In this document: positions 9,219-17,885 of the stretch, one piece after another
How positions within the stretch are numbered: the first letter of the stretch is position 1
Layout: each line of letters starts with the position of its first letter
Assembly: GCA_018268995.1 (NCBI GenBank)
Contig: JAFDVL010000039.1
Coordinates: forward strand, 124,001 to 188,000
DNA from: Acidobacteriota bacterium
Lineage (GTDB): Bacteria; Acidobacteriota; Blastocatellia; RBC074
Length of the DNA stretch: 64,000 nt
Direction: 5' to 3'
Position numbers and translations under genes: made by a program
The notes under the pieces: model-generated
Told to the model about the DNA's origin: nothing
Seen by the model: only the letters and a program-made list of their open reading frames with translations
The model's database searches: none

Positions 9219-10252
9219 GTGCTGCTGCTAAAGGGAAAAAAGATGAACCAGAAAAGAAACCGCGTCGCCGTATTAAGAAAGTGGCGGGACACGGTGGCCA
9301 TCACGGTGGCTCCTGGAAAGTGGCATATGCGGACTTCGTGACCGCGATGATGGCATTGTTTCTGGTGTTGTGGTTATTGTCACAGGCAGATACGAAGCTG
9401 AAAGAATCGGTCGCAAACTACTTCCGCAATCCAGGGGTTTTTGCTTCACAGGCGGGAGGCATCCTGGCGGGGCCGAAAAAGGTCAGTCAAGACCCATCGG
9501 CAGAGGCAACTTCTGAGCAAAATATGTTCAATGAAGCCGCCTCAAAGTTGAAAAAAGAATTGTCCACTCGACCGGAATTCAAAGGCGATAAGGATCGTAT
9601 TAAGGTCGAAATTACGGATGAAGGGTTACGCATTCAAATTATAGATAAGGCAGATCGCGTGACCTTTGAATCTGGCAGTGCAGTCCTGGATCAATCTGCT
9701 CGCCAGGTGCTCGCTGAAATTGCCAAAGCAATTTGTGAGTTACCGAATCCTATCGCCATTGGCGGGCACACAGATAAAAATCTTTTCCCTCAAGGATCAA
9801 CTTATACCAACTGGGAGCTCTCAGCTGATCGCGCGAATGCCGCTCGTCGCTTGCTCGAAAATACTTGTGTCAAACCCGATCAGATTCGGCGCGTGGTCGG
9901 CTATGCTGATACTGAACTTCTGTATCCGAATCAACCGCTTTCCCCCGCCAATCGCCGCATTAACATTACGGTGCTGCGCATGCATCAGCCGTCCACAATT
10001 AAAGAAGGCAAAAAGATAGAAGGAGACGAGGGAAAATCAGCCAGTGTCAAAGAAGAGGAGAAAACGGAAGTAACCTCGGAGAAAGAAGAAAAAGGTGGGG
10101 CGAAACATCCAAAACCTGCCCCGGAAGAGTCGTCTGACGAAGACAATCGAACAGAAAAGAAAGCGGCCACAGAAAAGTCTTCGGCAACCCAAAAGTCTGG
10201 CGGGAAAAGCGCTGAGGAAGCTCCGACGAAGGCAAAGCATTCTGCCCACTAA
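9215..10252 (+). CDS. motB: Flagellar motor stator protein MotB, with charged C-terminal extension
   Basis: 345 residues. The single membrane helix carries the ion-binding aspartate in AYADFVTAMMALFLVLWL (about residues 38-55), close to E. coli MotB. A plug region follows, then the OmpA-like peptidoglycan-binding domain (GGHTDKN, then NWELSADRANAARRLL). After the conserved end at about residue 250 comes a tail of roughly 95 residues dominated by Lys and Glu, which MotB proteins normally lack. The N-terminus is also Lys/Arg-rich. It overlaps motA by 4 bases and is followed by an intrinsic terminator. Confidence 0.95.
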   Translation: MSAAAKGKKDEPEKKPRRRIKKVAGHGGHHGGSWKVAYADFVTAMMALFLVLWLLSQADTKLKESVANYFRNPGVFASQAGGILAGPKKVSQDPSAEATSEQNMFNEAASKLKKELSTRPEFKGDKDRIKVEITDEGLRIQIIDKADRVTFESGSAVLDQSARQVLAEIAKAICELPNPIAIGGHTDKNLFPQGSTYTNWELSADRANAARRLLENTCVKPDQIRRVVGYADTELLYPNQPLSPANRRINITVLRMHQPSTIKEGKKIEGDEGKSASVKEEEKTEVTSEKEEKGGAKHPKPAPEESSDEDNRTEKKAATEKSSATQKSGGKSAEEAPTKAKHSAH

Positions 10253-10272
10253 GCAATCCCGTAAAATCTATC

Positions 10273-10312
10273 CAGACGCACCTGAATCAGGAGTTCGCGT
10301 GCGTCTGTTTTT
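10273..10312 (+). terminator. Intrinsic terminator after motB
   Basis: A perfect 9-base stem, CAGACGCAC (10273-10281) with GTGCGTCTG (10299-10307), then TTTTT. It lies 20 bases past the motB stop, so motAB is probably its own transcription unit. The next 200 bases before fliL hold no gene that I can support. Confidence 0.82.
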
Positions 10313-10511
10313 ATTCAGAGGCGAAATGACGGAATTCTGTATTTGATTACCGGATTACCGTCAGTTCGCACATTCAATCCAATCTAAAACTCTCACCCGA
10401 CAAGGTGATTTCCCCTGCAAATCCTCAGAAATCCAAGCGTTCCGCAACAAACCGGGTACGGCACGGCAATCGCTTATGGGTTTGCCGGAGGATTTATTAT
10501 TTGGAGGTCTT

Positions 10512-11153
10512 ATGTCTGATACACCGGCACCTGCCCACACTGATGAAGCCCAATCTAAAAAGAAAAAACCATTGCTTCTGATTATCGTTGCTGTCGTCGT
10601 GCTTGCGCTAGGTGGTGGCGGCGCATTTTTCTTTCTAAAACGTGGCAAGGCCGCAGAAGGAGAAACTGGAGAAAAAGAGAAAAAAGAAGAGAAAGCCACC
10701 AAGGATAAAAAGAAAAAACATGCGGAAGACGATGAGGAAGACGAAGAAGAAGTGGCAGCCGAGGAACACCCCGAAAAAGGCGCAGAAGGTAGCCCGGCAA
10801 AAGCCAAATTCAGCATCAAGCGACTGAACCTGCCGGATGATAAAGAGGTCAAAAAAGTAATTGAGATGCAGCCTTTTATCGTCAATCTGGCGGACAAAGG
10901 CGAGGATCACTACTTGCGCCTGACAGTGAGCATCGGTATCGGCGAAACCAAAGAAGAAAAGCCTGATCCCTTATTAATCACCCGCGTGCGCAATGCAATG
11001 CTGGCTGTGCTGACCACCAAAACCTCGGAAGAGGTACTGACTGAACAAGGCAAGGCGACACTGCGCAAGGAACTGTTGAAAGCAGCTCGCGCAGCAGTGG
11101 AAGAACCAACTATCGAAGCCATTTACGTTACCGACTTTATCGTTCAGCTGTAA
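10512..11153 (+). CDS. fliL: Flagellar basal body-associated protein FliL
   Basis: 213 residues from the chosen ATG. FliL is a single-pass inner-membrane protein that surrounds or supports the stators. Seen: a cytoplasmic N-terminus, a membrane helix (LLLIIVAVVVLALGGGGAFF), an unusually long Lys/Glu/Asp-rich linker of about 65 residues, then the FliL domain (MQPFIVNLAD, YLRLTVSIGI, and the C-terminal IEAIYVTDFIVQL). GGAGGT at 10503-10508 favours the ATG at 10512 over the in-frame ATG at 10476. fliN follows after 19 bases. Confidence 0.92.
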   Translation: MSDTPAPAHTDEAQSKKKKPLLLIIVAVVVLALGGGGAFFFLKRGKAAEGETGEKEKKEEKATKDKKKKHAEDDEEDEEEVAAEEHPEKGAEGSPAKAKFSIKRLNLPDDKEVKKVIEMQPFIVNLADKGEDHYLRLTVSIGIGETKEEKPDPLLITRVRNAMLAVLTTKTSEEVLTEQGKATLRKELLKAARAAVEEPTIEAIYVTDFIVQL

Positions 11154-11172
11154 GACAGGCGAAGAAAGATTT

Positions 11173-11457
11173 ATGACTGAAGAACTTTTGCGTGCGGCCA
11201 ACGATACCGAAATCGAATCGTGGCGATATTTCAATGACCTACTCGTCCCAATCTCCATCGAGATTGGACGTACCAGGCTCACGGCACGTGCCATTTTAGA
11301 GCTGGAAAACTCCAGCATCGTTCAACTTTCGCGTTCGACTGGAGATGGGGTTGATGTCCTGGCTGGGGATCGGCGGATTGCGCGCGGTGAAATCGTAATG
11401 ATTGAAGATCACACAGGCGTTCGCATTAATGAAGTCATTGGTGAAGAGCGCTCATAA
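11173..11457 (+). CDS. fliN: Flagellar motor switch protein FliN (short)
   Basis: 94 residues consisting of little more than one SpoA/FliN domain (LLVPISIEIGRTRLTARAIL ... ARGEIVMIEDHTGVRINEVI). FliN forms the base of the C-ring and helps dock export complexes. GAAGAAAG upstream is a reasonable ribosome site. Position between fliL and fliO is typical of the FliL-M-N-O-P-Q-R order, but fliM is missing here and sits on the other strand next to a second, longer FliN-type protein (27219-28124). Confidence 0.9.
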   Translation: MTEELLRAANDTEIESWRYFNDLLVPISIEIGRTRLTARAILELENSSIVQLSRSTGDGVDVLAGDRRIARGEIVMIEDHTGVRINEVIGEERS

Positions 11458-11507
11458 ACAACCTAAACATGCTGGTGCATGGAATTTGAGAGGGAAGATT
11501 GCGAATC

Positions 11508-12242
11508 ATGAGAACGTATTGTTTGACCTTTGCCTTACTCGCAGGGATCGCCACCAGCAGCGCGCTGGCACAGGCGACAGGAGAAACCACGCCCAAGAAG
11601 CTAATAACAGAAGTTTCCTCGACGACTCACCAGGAGACGAAAGCGGTCAAAACCAAATCATCTGCTGAATCCACAGGAAAACCGAAATCTTCGACGGCTT
11701 CACAATCAACACCTGAACCAAAGACTTCCACCGCTCCGCCGCTTGGTTCCTCACCTGTACCGGAAACAAAGGCACCGCAAACAGAGGAACGATTGCCCTT
11801 CAAACTGAATGATCGCCCTGAAAGCGTGCCAGAACCGCCCAGCATCACAGGGTTATTGTTGCGCACGTTTGGGGCCTTGCTGTTTATCGTAGGATTAATC
11901 GCGGCTGCCGGTTGGGGGCTACGTTATTTCGGCATTATCAATTTCGGCAAGCCGGCCAGTGAAACCGCCGGATTGCAAATCCTGAACACAGTTCCACTTG
12001 GTGAAAAACGTTCATTGACGATTGTGAAGTTTGGCGAACGCACGCTACTGATTGGCTCAACGCCGCAGGGGTTAACCTTGTTGGCCGAGCAACAAGACGA
12101 CGTATTAGCAGGGAACAATTTCAGTCAACCGCTTCGCACTGTGACAGATTTCCTGGAAGTTGGCCCAACGCCTCAATTTGAAGACGAGATGGCACACGCG
12201 ACCTTCGGGAATAACCCGTGGCAGCATAGGAGAGTTCAGTAA
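11508..12242 (+). CDS. fliO: Flagellar biosynthetic protein FliO
   Basis: 244 residues. FliO assists assembly of the FliP-FliQ-FliR export gate. An N-terminal signal-like segment (CLTFALLAGIATSSALAQ) and a Ser/Thr/Pro-rich periplasmic stretch precede a membrane helix (LLLRTFGALLFIVGLIAAAG, about 120-140). The FliO domain follows: LQILNTVPLGEKRSLTIVKF, then TLLIGSTPQGLTLLAE. The frame opens at a TTG (11499); the ATG at 11508 is preferred, with GAGAGGGAAG upstream. The stop overlaps the fliP start by one base (TAATG). Confidence 0.88.
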   Translation: MRTYCLTFALLAGIATSSALAQATGETTPKKLITEVSSTTHQETKAVKTKSSAESTGKPKSSTASQSTPEPKTSTAPPLGSSPVPETKAPQTEERLPFKLNDRPESVPEPPSITGLLLRTFGALLFIVGLIAAAGWGLRYFGIINFGKPASETAGLQILNTVPLGEKRSLTIVKFGERTLLIGSTPQGLTLLAEQQDDVLAGNNFSQPLRTVTDFLEVGPTPQFEDEMAHATFGNNPWQHRRVQ

Positions 12243-13000
12243 TGACGACAGGATCGTCATATCTTGTTGCGATGCGAAAAGGGATTGTGCTGTTCGCCTT
12301 TTTCGTACTGGCAGGCATTCCCATCGCAGCCGCACCAGAGAGTCCTTCGATCAATCTCGACCTCGCAAAAAATAGTGGCTCATTGCCAATTCAGATCATG
12401 GTGTTGCTCACGTTGTTGAGCTTCATTCCTGCGATTCTGATTTCAATGACCTGCTTCACGCGACTGATCGTCGTCTTTCACTTTTTGCGACAGGCGCTCG
12501 GCACACAGGAAGCGCCGAATAATCAGGTGTTGATTGGCCTTTCTCTGTTTCTGACCATGTTCGTCATGGCTCCGGTGATGACACGCATCAATCAGGAAGC
12601 GTTGCAACCAATGCTGGCTGGACAGGTGACGCAAATGCAGGCTGTCGAACAAGCGCTGGTGCCGATGCGTGCCTATATGCTCAAGCACACGCGCGAGCAC
12701 GATCTGGCCTTGTTCATTAAGCTCGCAGGCAATGCGATGCCAAACTCTCCGGCTGATGTGGCAACGACGACCTTAGTGCCTGCGTACATGATTTCAGAAT
12801 TGAAAACCGCATTTCAGATTGGCTTTGTGCTCTTCATTCCGTTTCTGGTGATTGATCTGGCCGTGTCTTCCGTTTTGCTTTCAATGGGCATGATGCAATT
12901 GCCGCCGGTCGTGGTTTCGATGCCGCTCAAGATTTTACTGTTCGTCATGGTAGACGGCTGGTATTTGATCGTCGGCTCGCTGATGAAAAGCCTGACCTAG
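12242..13000 (+). CDS. fliP: Flagellar biosynthetic protein FliP
   Basis: 252 residues. FliP makes five of the subunits of the export-gate pore. Family hallmarks: SFIPAILISMTCFTRLIVVF, LRQALGTQEAPNNQVLIGL, and the C-terminal VLLSMGMMQLPPVVVSMPLK with the final WYLIVGSL. An N-terminal signal peptide (LFAFFVLAGIPIAAA) precedes the mature protein, as in other FliP. An alternative start is the ATG at 12272. Overlaps fliO by one base. Confidence 0.96.
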   Translation: MTTGSSYLVAMRKGIVLFAFFVLAGIPIAAAPESPSINLDLAKNSGSLPIQIMVLLTLLSFIPAILISMTCFTRLIVVFHFLRQALGTQEAPNNQVLIGLSLFLTMFVMAPVMTRINQEALQPMLAGQVTQMQAVEQALVPMRAYMLKHTREHDLALFIKLAGNAMPNSPADVATTTLVPAYMISELKTAFQIGFVLFIPFLVIDLAVSSVLLSMGMMQLPPVVVSMPLKILLFVMVDGWYLIVGSLMKSLT

Positions 13001-13070
13001 AAGATTTTGAGATTTGGATTTGGCAACCTTTCATCTCAAACCTGAAAACTCAAATTTCAAATTTACTCGT

Positions 13071-13340
13071 ATGTCTGATGCACTTGTAATGACGCTGATT
13101 CAGCGCGCGCTGGAAACTTTGCTGGCAATCATCGGCCCGATGCTGGGCGTTGCTGTGGTGGTAGGAGTCGGCATTAGTTTGATTCAAACCCTGACCTCAA
13201 TTCAGGATCAAACCTTTTCTTTTGCACCGCGCGTAGCCGCTATTTTCGGCATCTTCCTGCTGACCTTCCCCTGGATTTTGCAAGTGTTAGTGAGTTTTAC
13301 CAACGCGCTCTTCGGCGATTTCACGTTGTATATCAAGTGA
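13071..13340 (+). CDS. fliQ: Flagellar biosynthetic protein FliQ
   Basis: 89 residues, the usual size, with two membrane hairpin helices (about 15-40 and 50-75). The family motif VVGVGISLIQTLTSIQDQTF and the following FAPRVAAIF are clear. FliQ subunits wrap the FliP/FliR pore. The frame is open 57 bases further up, but that part is AT-rich spacer (it contains the echo AAATTTCAAATTT) and does not look like FliQ, so the ATG at 13071 is chosen. Confidence 0.93.
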   Translation: MSDALVMTLIQRALETLLAIIGPMLGVAVVVGVGISLIQTLTSIQDQTFSFAPRVAAIFGIFLLTFPWILQVLVSFTNALFGDFTLYIK

Positions 13341-13465
13341 GTACACCTGTCATTTATTATTCATCCTTACATAGTTGGCCAAGAGACTTCTTTGCAATGA
13401 CAAATGATAAATCTCAAGTGGAAAATGGAAAATAAAACAACGCATTTCATTTCCGCCCCTCACAT

Positions 13466-14242
13466 ATGGAACCAATCACGATCCCACTGCGCCCGGTTTT
13501 GATTTTCGCAGTCGTGCTGGCGCGGGTGGGAGGTGTTGTCACGTTCGCTCCCTTCTGGAATCACAAATCTGTCAACGTGCGGGTGCGGGCGGTGCTGGCA
13601 ATGATGATCGCGTTGATCGTTTCGCCAGTCGTTGGAGCACAAATGCCGACGCCACCAACAGAAGTTCTCAGCCTAGTGCTGGTGCTGGGAGGCGAACTGA
13701 TTATCGGGTTCATTCTGGGATTTGCAGGCCGTCTGGTTTTTAGTGCGCTGGAAACAGCCGCAAGTTTGTTGGGCTTTCAGATGGGGCTGTCACTCGCCAG
13801 TACAATTGATCCGGCCACACAGGCGCAAACGGCAGCGTTGGGAATTCTGGCACAGATGCTTGGCTTGATGGTGCTGCTTTCTACCGATGGTCATCACTGG
13901 ATGCTGGAAATTGCCATCCAAAGTTATCAATTTGTCATGCCTGGCGGTTTTCATCTGACAGGCGCACTGGCTGAACTCATGTTGCGCCTTTCGGCAGATG
14001 CGCTGGCGGTTGGGGTGGCATTGGCGGCTCCAGCCACCATTGTCCTGTTATCCATCGAATGTTTGCTGGCAGTCGCGGCGAGAGTGGCTCCGCGCCTGGA
14101 AGTGCTGATCCTGAGCTTTCCCCTGAAAATCACGACAGGCCTGTGGTTGTTGGGCGCATCCATTTACTTCATGCCGGGTGCCATTCGCACGGCTTTCACA
14201 ACCTTGCGACACGCCATCACGCGCATGCTGGGAGCGATGTAA
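13466..14242 (+). CDS. fliR: Flagellar biosynthetic protein FliR
   Basis: 258 residues with about six hydrophobic segments. FliR completes the FliP5-Q4-R1 export gate. Conserved features: FAVVLARVGGVVTFAPFW near the N-terminus, GELIIGFILGF, and LLGFQMGLSLASTIDP. The 125-base gap after fliQ holds no gene; it carries imperfect copies of a TCATTTGTCATT-like motif that recurs at about 17380. Confidence 0.94.
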   Translation: MEPITIPLRPVLIFAVVLARVGGVVTFAPFWNHKSVNVRVRAVLAMMIALIVSPVVGAQMPTPPTEVLSLVLVLGGELIIGFILGFAGRLVFSALETAASLLGFQMGLSLASTIDPATQAQTAALGILAQMLGLMVLLSTDGHHWMLEIAIQSYQFVMPGGFHLTGALAELMLRLSADALAVGVALAAPATIVLLSIECLLAVAARVAPRLEVLILSFPLKITTGLWLLGASIYFMPGAIRTAFTTLRHAITRMLGAM

Positions 14243-14294
14243 CGCTTTATCAGTATCACAAGTGGTAAGAGCAAAACTGCTTTAGTTTTATTGT

Positions 14295-15356
14295 ATGGCC
14301 ACGAATCGCACAGAAAAACCGACTCCGAAACGGCGCGAGGATGCGCGGAAGAAAGGGCAAATTGCGCGACGGCCTGAATTGCCCGCAGCAGTCGGCTTTC
14401 TGACAGCCCTGCTGATGTTGCGCACGCTAAGCGACAGCATGCTGGAACACATCACCGTTTTTATGACAGGGACGATGATTCACGCGGGCACTGATTCCGC
14501 GCTGACGCCGTTGGTTGCCAGTAAAATGCTGATGGATGCGCTGGCACGGCTTGCGGTGTTGGCATTGCCGATTATCGCTGCGGTGCTGGTTGCCGGTATT
14601 GCCAGTAATTTTGCTCAAGGCGGATTGACCTTCACGCCAGAAGCGCTCAAACCGCGTGGAGATAGATTCAACCCGCTCAGCAATCTAAAAAATGCGATTG
14701 GCGTCAACGGCGCAATTCAGTTCGTCAAAGGAATTCTGGTGATTGCTGCCATCGTTGGCGTCTGCTATACCCCGGTACGAGAAGCCTTGGGAGAATCGCC
14801 CGCACTGGTTGGAGCACCTGCGCCGCACATTATGAAAACCGTGGGCGAGCTGATCTATCAGCTTGGCCTACGCGCCGGAGCTGTCATCTTCATCGTCTCG
14901 ATTCTTGATTATGCCTATGGTTGGTATCGCCACGAGAAGTCATTGAAGATGTCCAAGCAGGAAATCAAAGACGAATTTCGTCAGCAGGAAGGCGATCCGA
15001 TGGTGAAGGGTCAGCGACGACGGGCGGCACGCGCAATGTTGCAACGGCATATTGCCACGGAAGTGCCCAAAGCGGATGTCGTGGTGACCAACCCCACCCA
15101 CTTCGCGGTTGCGTTGCGCTATGACCGTGAAAACTATGCGGCCCCCATTGTCGTAGCCAAAGGCGCTGATGATATTGCCCGGCGCATTCGCGAAATTGCC
15201 AAAGCCAACGAGGTGCCTATCGTTGAAAATCCGCCGCTGGCACGCGCACTATACCGAACGGTTGAAATCGGTCGCCTGATCCCACCAGATTTATTCCGCG
15301 CCGTTGCTGAAGTTCTGGCGTATGTGTTTCGTCAACGTGCAATGCGTGAAAGCTAA
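14295..15356 (+). CDS. flhB: Flagellar biosynthetic protein FlhB
   Basis: 353 residues. FlhB is the export-gate protein that switches from rod/hook to filament substrates. N-terminal ERTEKPTPKRREDARKKGQI-type sequence (here NRTEKPTPKRREDARKKGQI) precedes four membrane helices. The cytoplasmic domain keeps the self-cleavage motif NPTH (in VVVTNPTHFAVALRY), then VAKGADDIARRIREIA and ENPPLARALYRTVEIG. It is the last gene of the + array; the convergent - array ends 206 bases further on. Confidence 0.96.
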   Translation: MATNRTEKPTPKRREDARKKGQIARRPELPAAVGFLTALLMLRTLSDSMLEHITVFMTGTMIHAGTDSALTPLVASKMLMDALARLAVLALPIIAAVLVAGIASNFAQGGLTFTPEALKPRGDRFNPLSNLKNAIGVNGAIQFVKGILVIAAIVGVCYTPVREALGESPALVGAPAPHIMKTVGELIYQLGLRAGAVIFIVSILDYAYGWYRHEKSLKMSKQEIKDEFRQQEGDPMVKGQRRRAARAMLQRHIATEVPKADVVVTNPTHFAVALRYDRENYAAPIVVAKGADDIARRIREIAKANEVPIVENPPLARALYRTVEIGRLIPPDLFRAVAEVLAYVFRQRAMRES

Positions 15357-15562
15357 TGCAAAACTCAGCGAATTCTCTTTTTCGCAGATTTTCTCTGCCA
15401 CTGCCCCGCATCATTTTTGAGTCGGCACCAATACGCTGGTCGTCAGTTTTTCGCCTTCCACAATTGCAGTCTCCTGGCAAAGCAGAACCGACGAACAACG
15501 AGGTAAAAGGATGATTGCCATTGCCTTGTTGGAGGATTGATCAGCAATCGGCCAAGCAAAGT

Positions 15563-16294
15563 TTAGCGAGTTGAAGACATTTCTGATACTGATTTTTCGC
15601 TGTGCAGAATGACCAAATCTACACGACGATTTAGCGCACGCCCTTCTGCTGTGTTGTTATCAGCAATCGGGCGCTCGCCCGCGTATCCGGCCAATGACAG
15701 CCGGGAGGCAGGTACGCCGCGTGCAATAAATTGCGCCAGAACGAACGAAGCGCGAGCCGATGAAAGCTCCCAATTGGAAGGATAGCGAGCGGTAGCAATC
15801 GGGGTTGAATCCGTATGGCCTTCCACACGTAATTGTGCGTCTGAGTCCTTCAACACATCCGCCATCGTTTCGATCAGCGGACGGGCATCATCGCGGACGT
15901 TGGCCTCGCCCGGCGCAAAGAATCCGGCTTCGGCCATCGAAACCACAAACCCTTCTTGCCCGCCCAGAATACGGGCACGTGCGCGCAAGACAGGATTCGC
16001 GGCAAAAGCCTTTTCCATCGCGGTGCGGGCAGCGAGGATGCCGTTGTCGTTGGGCGCAACTTCTGGACTAAGCTGTCGTCCGAGCGCCTGACGAGTGCTC
16101 ACAACATCACTGACCGCAGCAGCCACTTTGCTGGCTCGCTCATGATCAGCTGCGGCGTATAACACGACGAACAGCGTAAATAGCAATGTTACCAAATCGG
16201 CGTATGAGATCAGCCAACGTTCATGCGGTTCCGGGCTTTCGGCGTGCCGTCTGGAAGCACGCCGCGGACGGTAGCGAGAGGAAGAAGTATTCAT
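15563..16294 (-). CDS. Second MotB-type stator protein
   Basis: 243 residues. The single membrane helix with the ion-binding Asp is SYADLVTLLFTLFVVLYA (about residues 30-47), more like the Bacillus MotB and PomB-type group than like the MotB at 9215-10252. The OmpA-like domain is complete: VEGHTDSTPI, NWELSSARASFVLAQF, ALNRRVDLVI. No charged tail. It overlaps the upstream motA2 by 4 bases and is the last gene of the - flagellar array. Which ion it uses cannot be settled from the sequence. Confidence 0.93.
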   Translation of the reverse strand: MNTSSSRYRPRRASRRHAESPEPHERWLISYADLVTLLFTLFVVLYAAADHERASKVAAAVSDVVSTRQALGRQLSPEVAPNDNGILAARTAMEKAFAANPVLRARARILGGQEGFVVSMAEAGFFAPGEANVRDDARPLIETMADVLKDSDAQLRVEGHTDSTPIATARYPSNWELSSARASFVLAQFIARGVPASRLSLAGYAGERPIADNNTAEGRALNRRVDLVILHSEKSVSEMSSTR

Positions 16295-17076
16295 CCAATA
16301 ACAGCTCGATCTTTGCGTAAAGCCAAATCAATATCCGCCACAAATTTGCGCGTGATGGCGCTGGGCGTTTCGTGAGCAGCAAGCGAAATCAAAGCCTCTG
16401 CAATCGCTTCACGCTGGCGCATGTAGTTTGAGTGACGCTCGCGCAACCGGGCGGCAAGCGGAAACAGAATTAGATTGGCAACGCCCACTCCATAAATTGT
16501 CGCGACAAAGGCGGTGGCAATGCCAAGCCCCAGCGAGGACGGATCAGCCAACGCCCGCAGCACCTGAATCAAACCTAAAACCGCCCCTAAAATCCCGAAC
16601 GTCGGCGCATAACTGGCGGCCCCTTCCAGCGTGGTCACATCGCGCAATCCGCGCTCATCTTCGTGATCCAGCACGCGTTCCAGCCGCTCCCGCACCACTG
16701 CTGCATCGGCGTATTGTGAAATCAGACTTAAGGCTTGCGCAATCAGCGGATCGGTTGTCGCGGCGGCTTGAGCTTCCAACGCCTGTGGCCCTTCGCGACG
16801 CACTAGGCGAGCGAGCCAGGTCAGACGGGCTTTCGTCGCTTCAAGTTCATCGCGCCCCGGTTCAAAAAACAAACTGACCAGCGCGCGCAAAATGGCTCGC
16901 AATCCTTCTATTCCACGCCGCACTAAAATAGCCCCGGTCGTGCCGCCGAACACAATCAAGGCAGCAGCCGGTTGCCATAAAAACCCCAGACGCACACCTT
17001 CAATCCAAGCACCTGCGCAAATGGCCGCCAGGCCCACTGCTGTACCGAGTGGAACGGCCCAATCAGGACGTTTCAT
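16291..17076 (-). CDS. Second MotA-type stator protein (PomA/MotC-like)
   Basis: 261 residues, four membrane helices. APTFGILGAVLGLIQVL and GVGVANLILFPLAARLRER match the short MotA/PomA group, distinct from the longer MotA at 8358-9218. The frame opens at a TTG (17082); the ATG two codons later (17076) is preferred. It forms an overlapping pair with motB2 and lies just after csrA, so it is probably transcribed with the late genes from the flgM-side promoter. Confidence 0.93.
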   Translation of the reverse strand: MKRPDWAVPLGTAVGLAAICAGAWIEGVRLGFLWQPAAALIVFGGTTGAILVRRGIEGLRAILRALVSLFFEPGRDELEATKARLTWLARLVRREGPQALEAQAAATTDPLIAQALSLISQYADAAVVRERLERVLDHEDERGLRDVTTLEGAASYAPTFGILGAVLGLIQVLRALADPSSLGLGIATAFVATIYGVGVANLILFPLAARLRERHSNYMRQREAIAEALISLAAHETPSAITRKFVADIDLALRKDRAVIG

Positions 17077-17094
17077 ATCCAATTTACCTAAGGG

Positions 17095-17352
17095 CTAATC
17101 TTTCAACTTTTCTGCTTCGTCGCGGGCGCGTAGTCGTGAGGCAAGAGTTTCAACCAGGGTAGGAGGTAAAGGTGCAGAGGCGGCTTTATTGGCTGCCTGA
17201 ATTTCGGCAAAGACCTCATACCGATGCACAGAAGTTTCGCGGGGGGCGGAAATACCCAGCTTGACGGAGTCGCCATTCACCGCCAACACTTCGACGATGA
17301 CTTCATTTCCGATCACCAGTTTTTCTCCGATCAAACGTGTGAGTACAAGCAT
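17095..17352 (-). CDS. csrA: Translational regulator CsrA
   Basis: 85 residues. CsrA binds GGA-containing hairpins in mRNA leaders and in many bacteria represses flagellin translation. MLVLTRLIGEKLVIGNEVIV, VKLGISAPRETSVHRYEVF and the RNA-binding Arg in the IGE/R44 region are canonical. About 25 extra residues follow the core. AGGAAG lies 5 bases before the ATG. Immediately upstream is fliW, whose product antagonises CsrA in the known FliW-CsrA-flagellin circuit. Confidence 0.95.
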   Translation of the reverse strand: MLVLTRLIGEKLVIGNEVIVEVLAVNGDSVKLGISAPRETSVHRYEVFAEIQAANKAASAPLPPTLVETLASRLRARDEAEKLKD

Positions 17353-17429
17353 TGCATCTTCCTGTTATTGGCCACGGGTCATTTGTCATTGGATATTCGC
17401 TAGCCTGTGTATGCTAGCCTGATCCATAA

Positions 17430-17879
17430 CTAATTACCAACCGCGACCTCTTGATAGGCAGAAGGTAACGGCGCATCAAGCTTGTAAGTCGTATCTGTCA
17501 GCACTGTCTGGACACCACGCATCGCACCAGGCGCAATGACAATCGGCGCGCGCAGGTTAATGGTAGAAGCTGTCCACTCTGGCGCAATCGTGACCGTCAC
17601 CAAAGTCAGCGGCACTTCGCCTTCAGCCAGTCCTACTTGTTGTTTCAGGCTGGCTGAAAACTGCGGCGCATAATCAGGAACATGCGCTTTTGTTTCCAGT
17701 ACCAGGAACGCAACCTGCGGCTCATCCAATGAGCAAAGCAGAAGCAATGGCGCGATTTCCGTGTAGTTAATCAGCACCATGCGCCGCAATTGCGGCATTC
17801 CGATCAGGCCTTCCTCAAAGCGGATAATGTCTTTTTCCTCGTATGTCAGTTCTGTACCCTGAACGCAAATAGTTGCCAT
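17430..17879 (-). CDS. fliW: Flagellar assembly factor FliW
   Basis: 149 residues. FliW binds flagellin or CsrA and so links flagellin secretion to its translation. Motifs: IIRFEEGLIGMPQLRRMVLI, ALLCSLDEPQVAFLV-type sequence (here LLLLCSLDEPQVAFLVLE), and NLRAPIVIAPGAMRGVQ. It lies 6 bases after flgL and 77 bases before csrA, the usual partner. The flagellin gene is not in the window. Confidence 0.94.
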   Translation of the reverse strand: MATICVQGTELTYEEKDIIRFEEGLIGMPQLRRMVLINYTEIAPLLLLCSLDEPQVAFLVLETKAHVPDYAPQFSASLKQQVGLAEGEVPLTLVTVTIAPEWTASTINLRAPIVIAPGAMRGVQTVLTDTTYKLDAPLPSAYQEVAVGN

Positions 17880-17885
17880 GATGAT

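Noticed and set aside
10361..10897. 178-residue open frame on - across the fliL linker
   Set aside because: Mirror of the Lys/Glu-rich linker (reads as Ser/Phe/Leu runs), a compositional artefact.
15217..15498. Open frame on - bridging the end of flhB and the convergent gap
   Set aside because: Mostly antisense to flhB; the gap portion is not coding-like.
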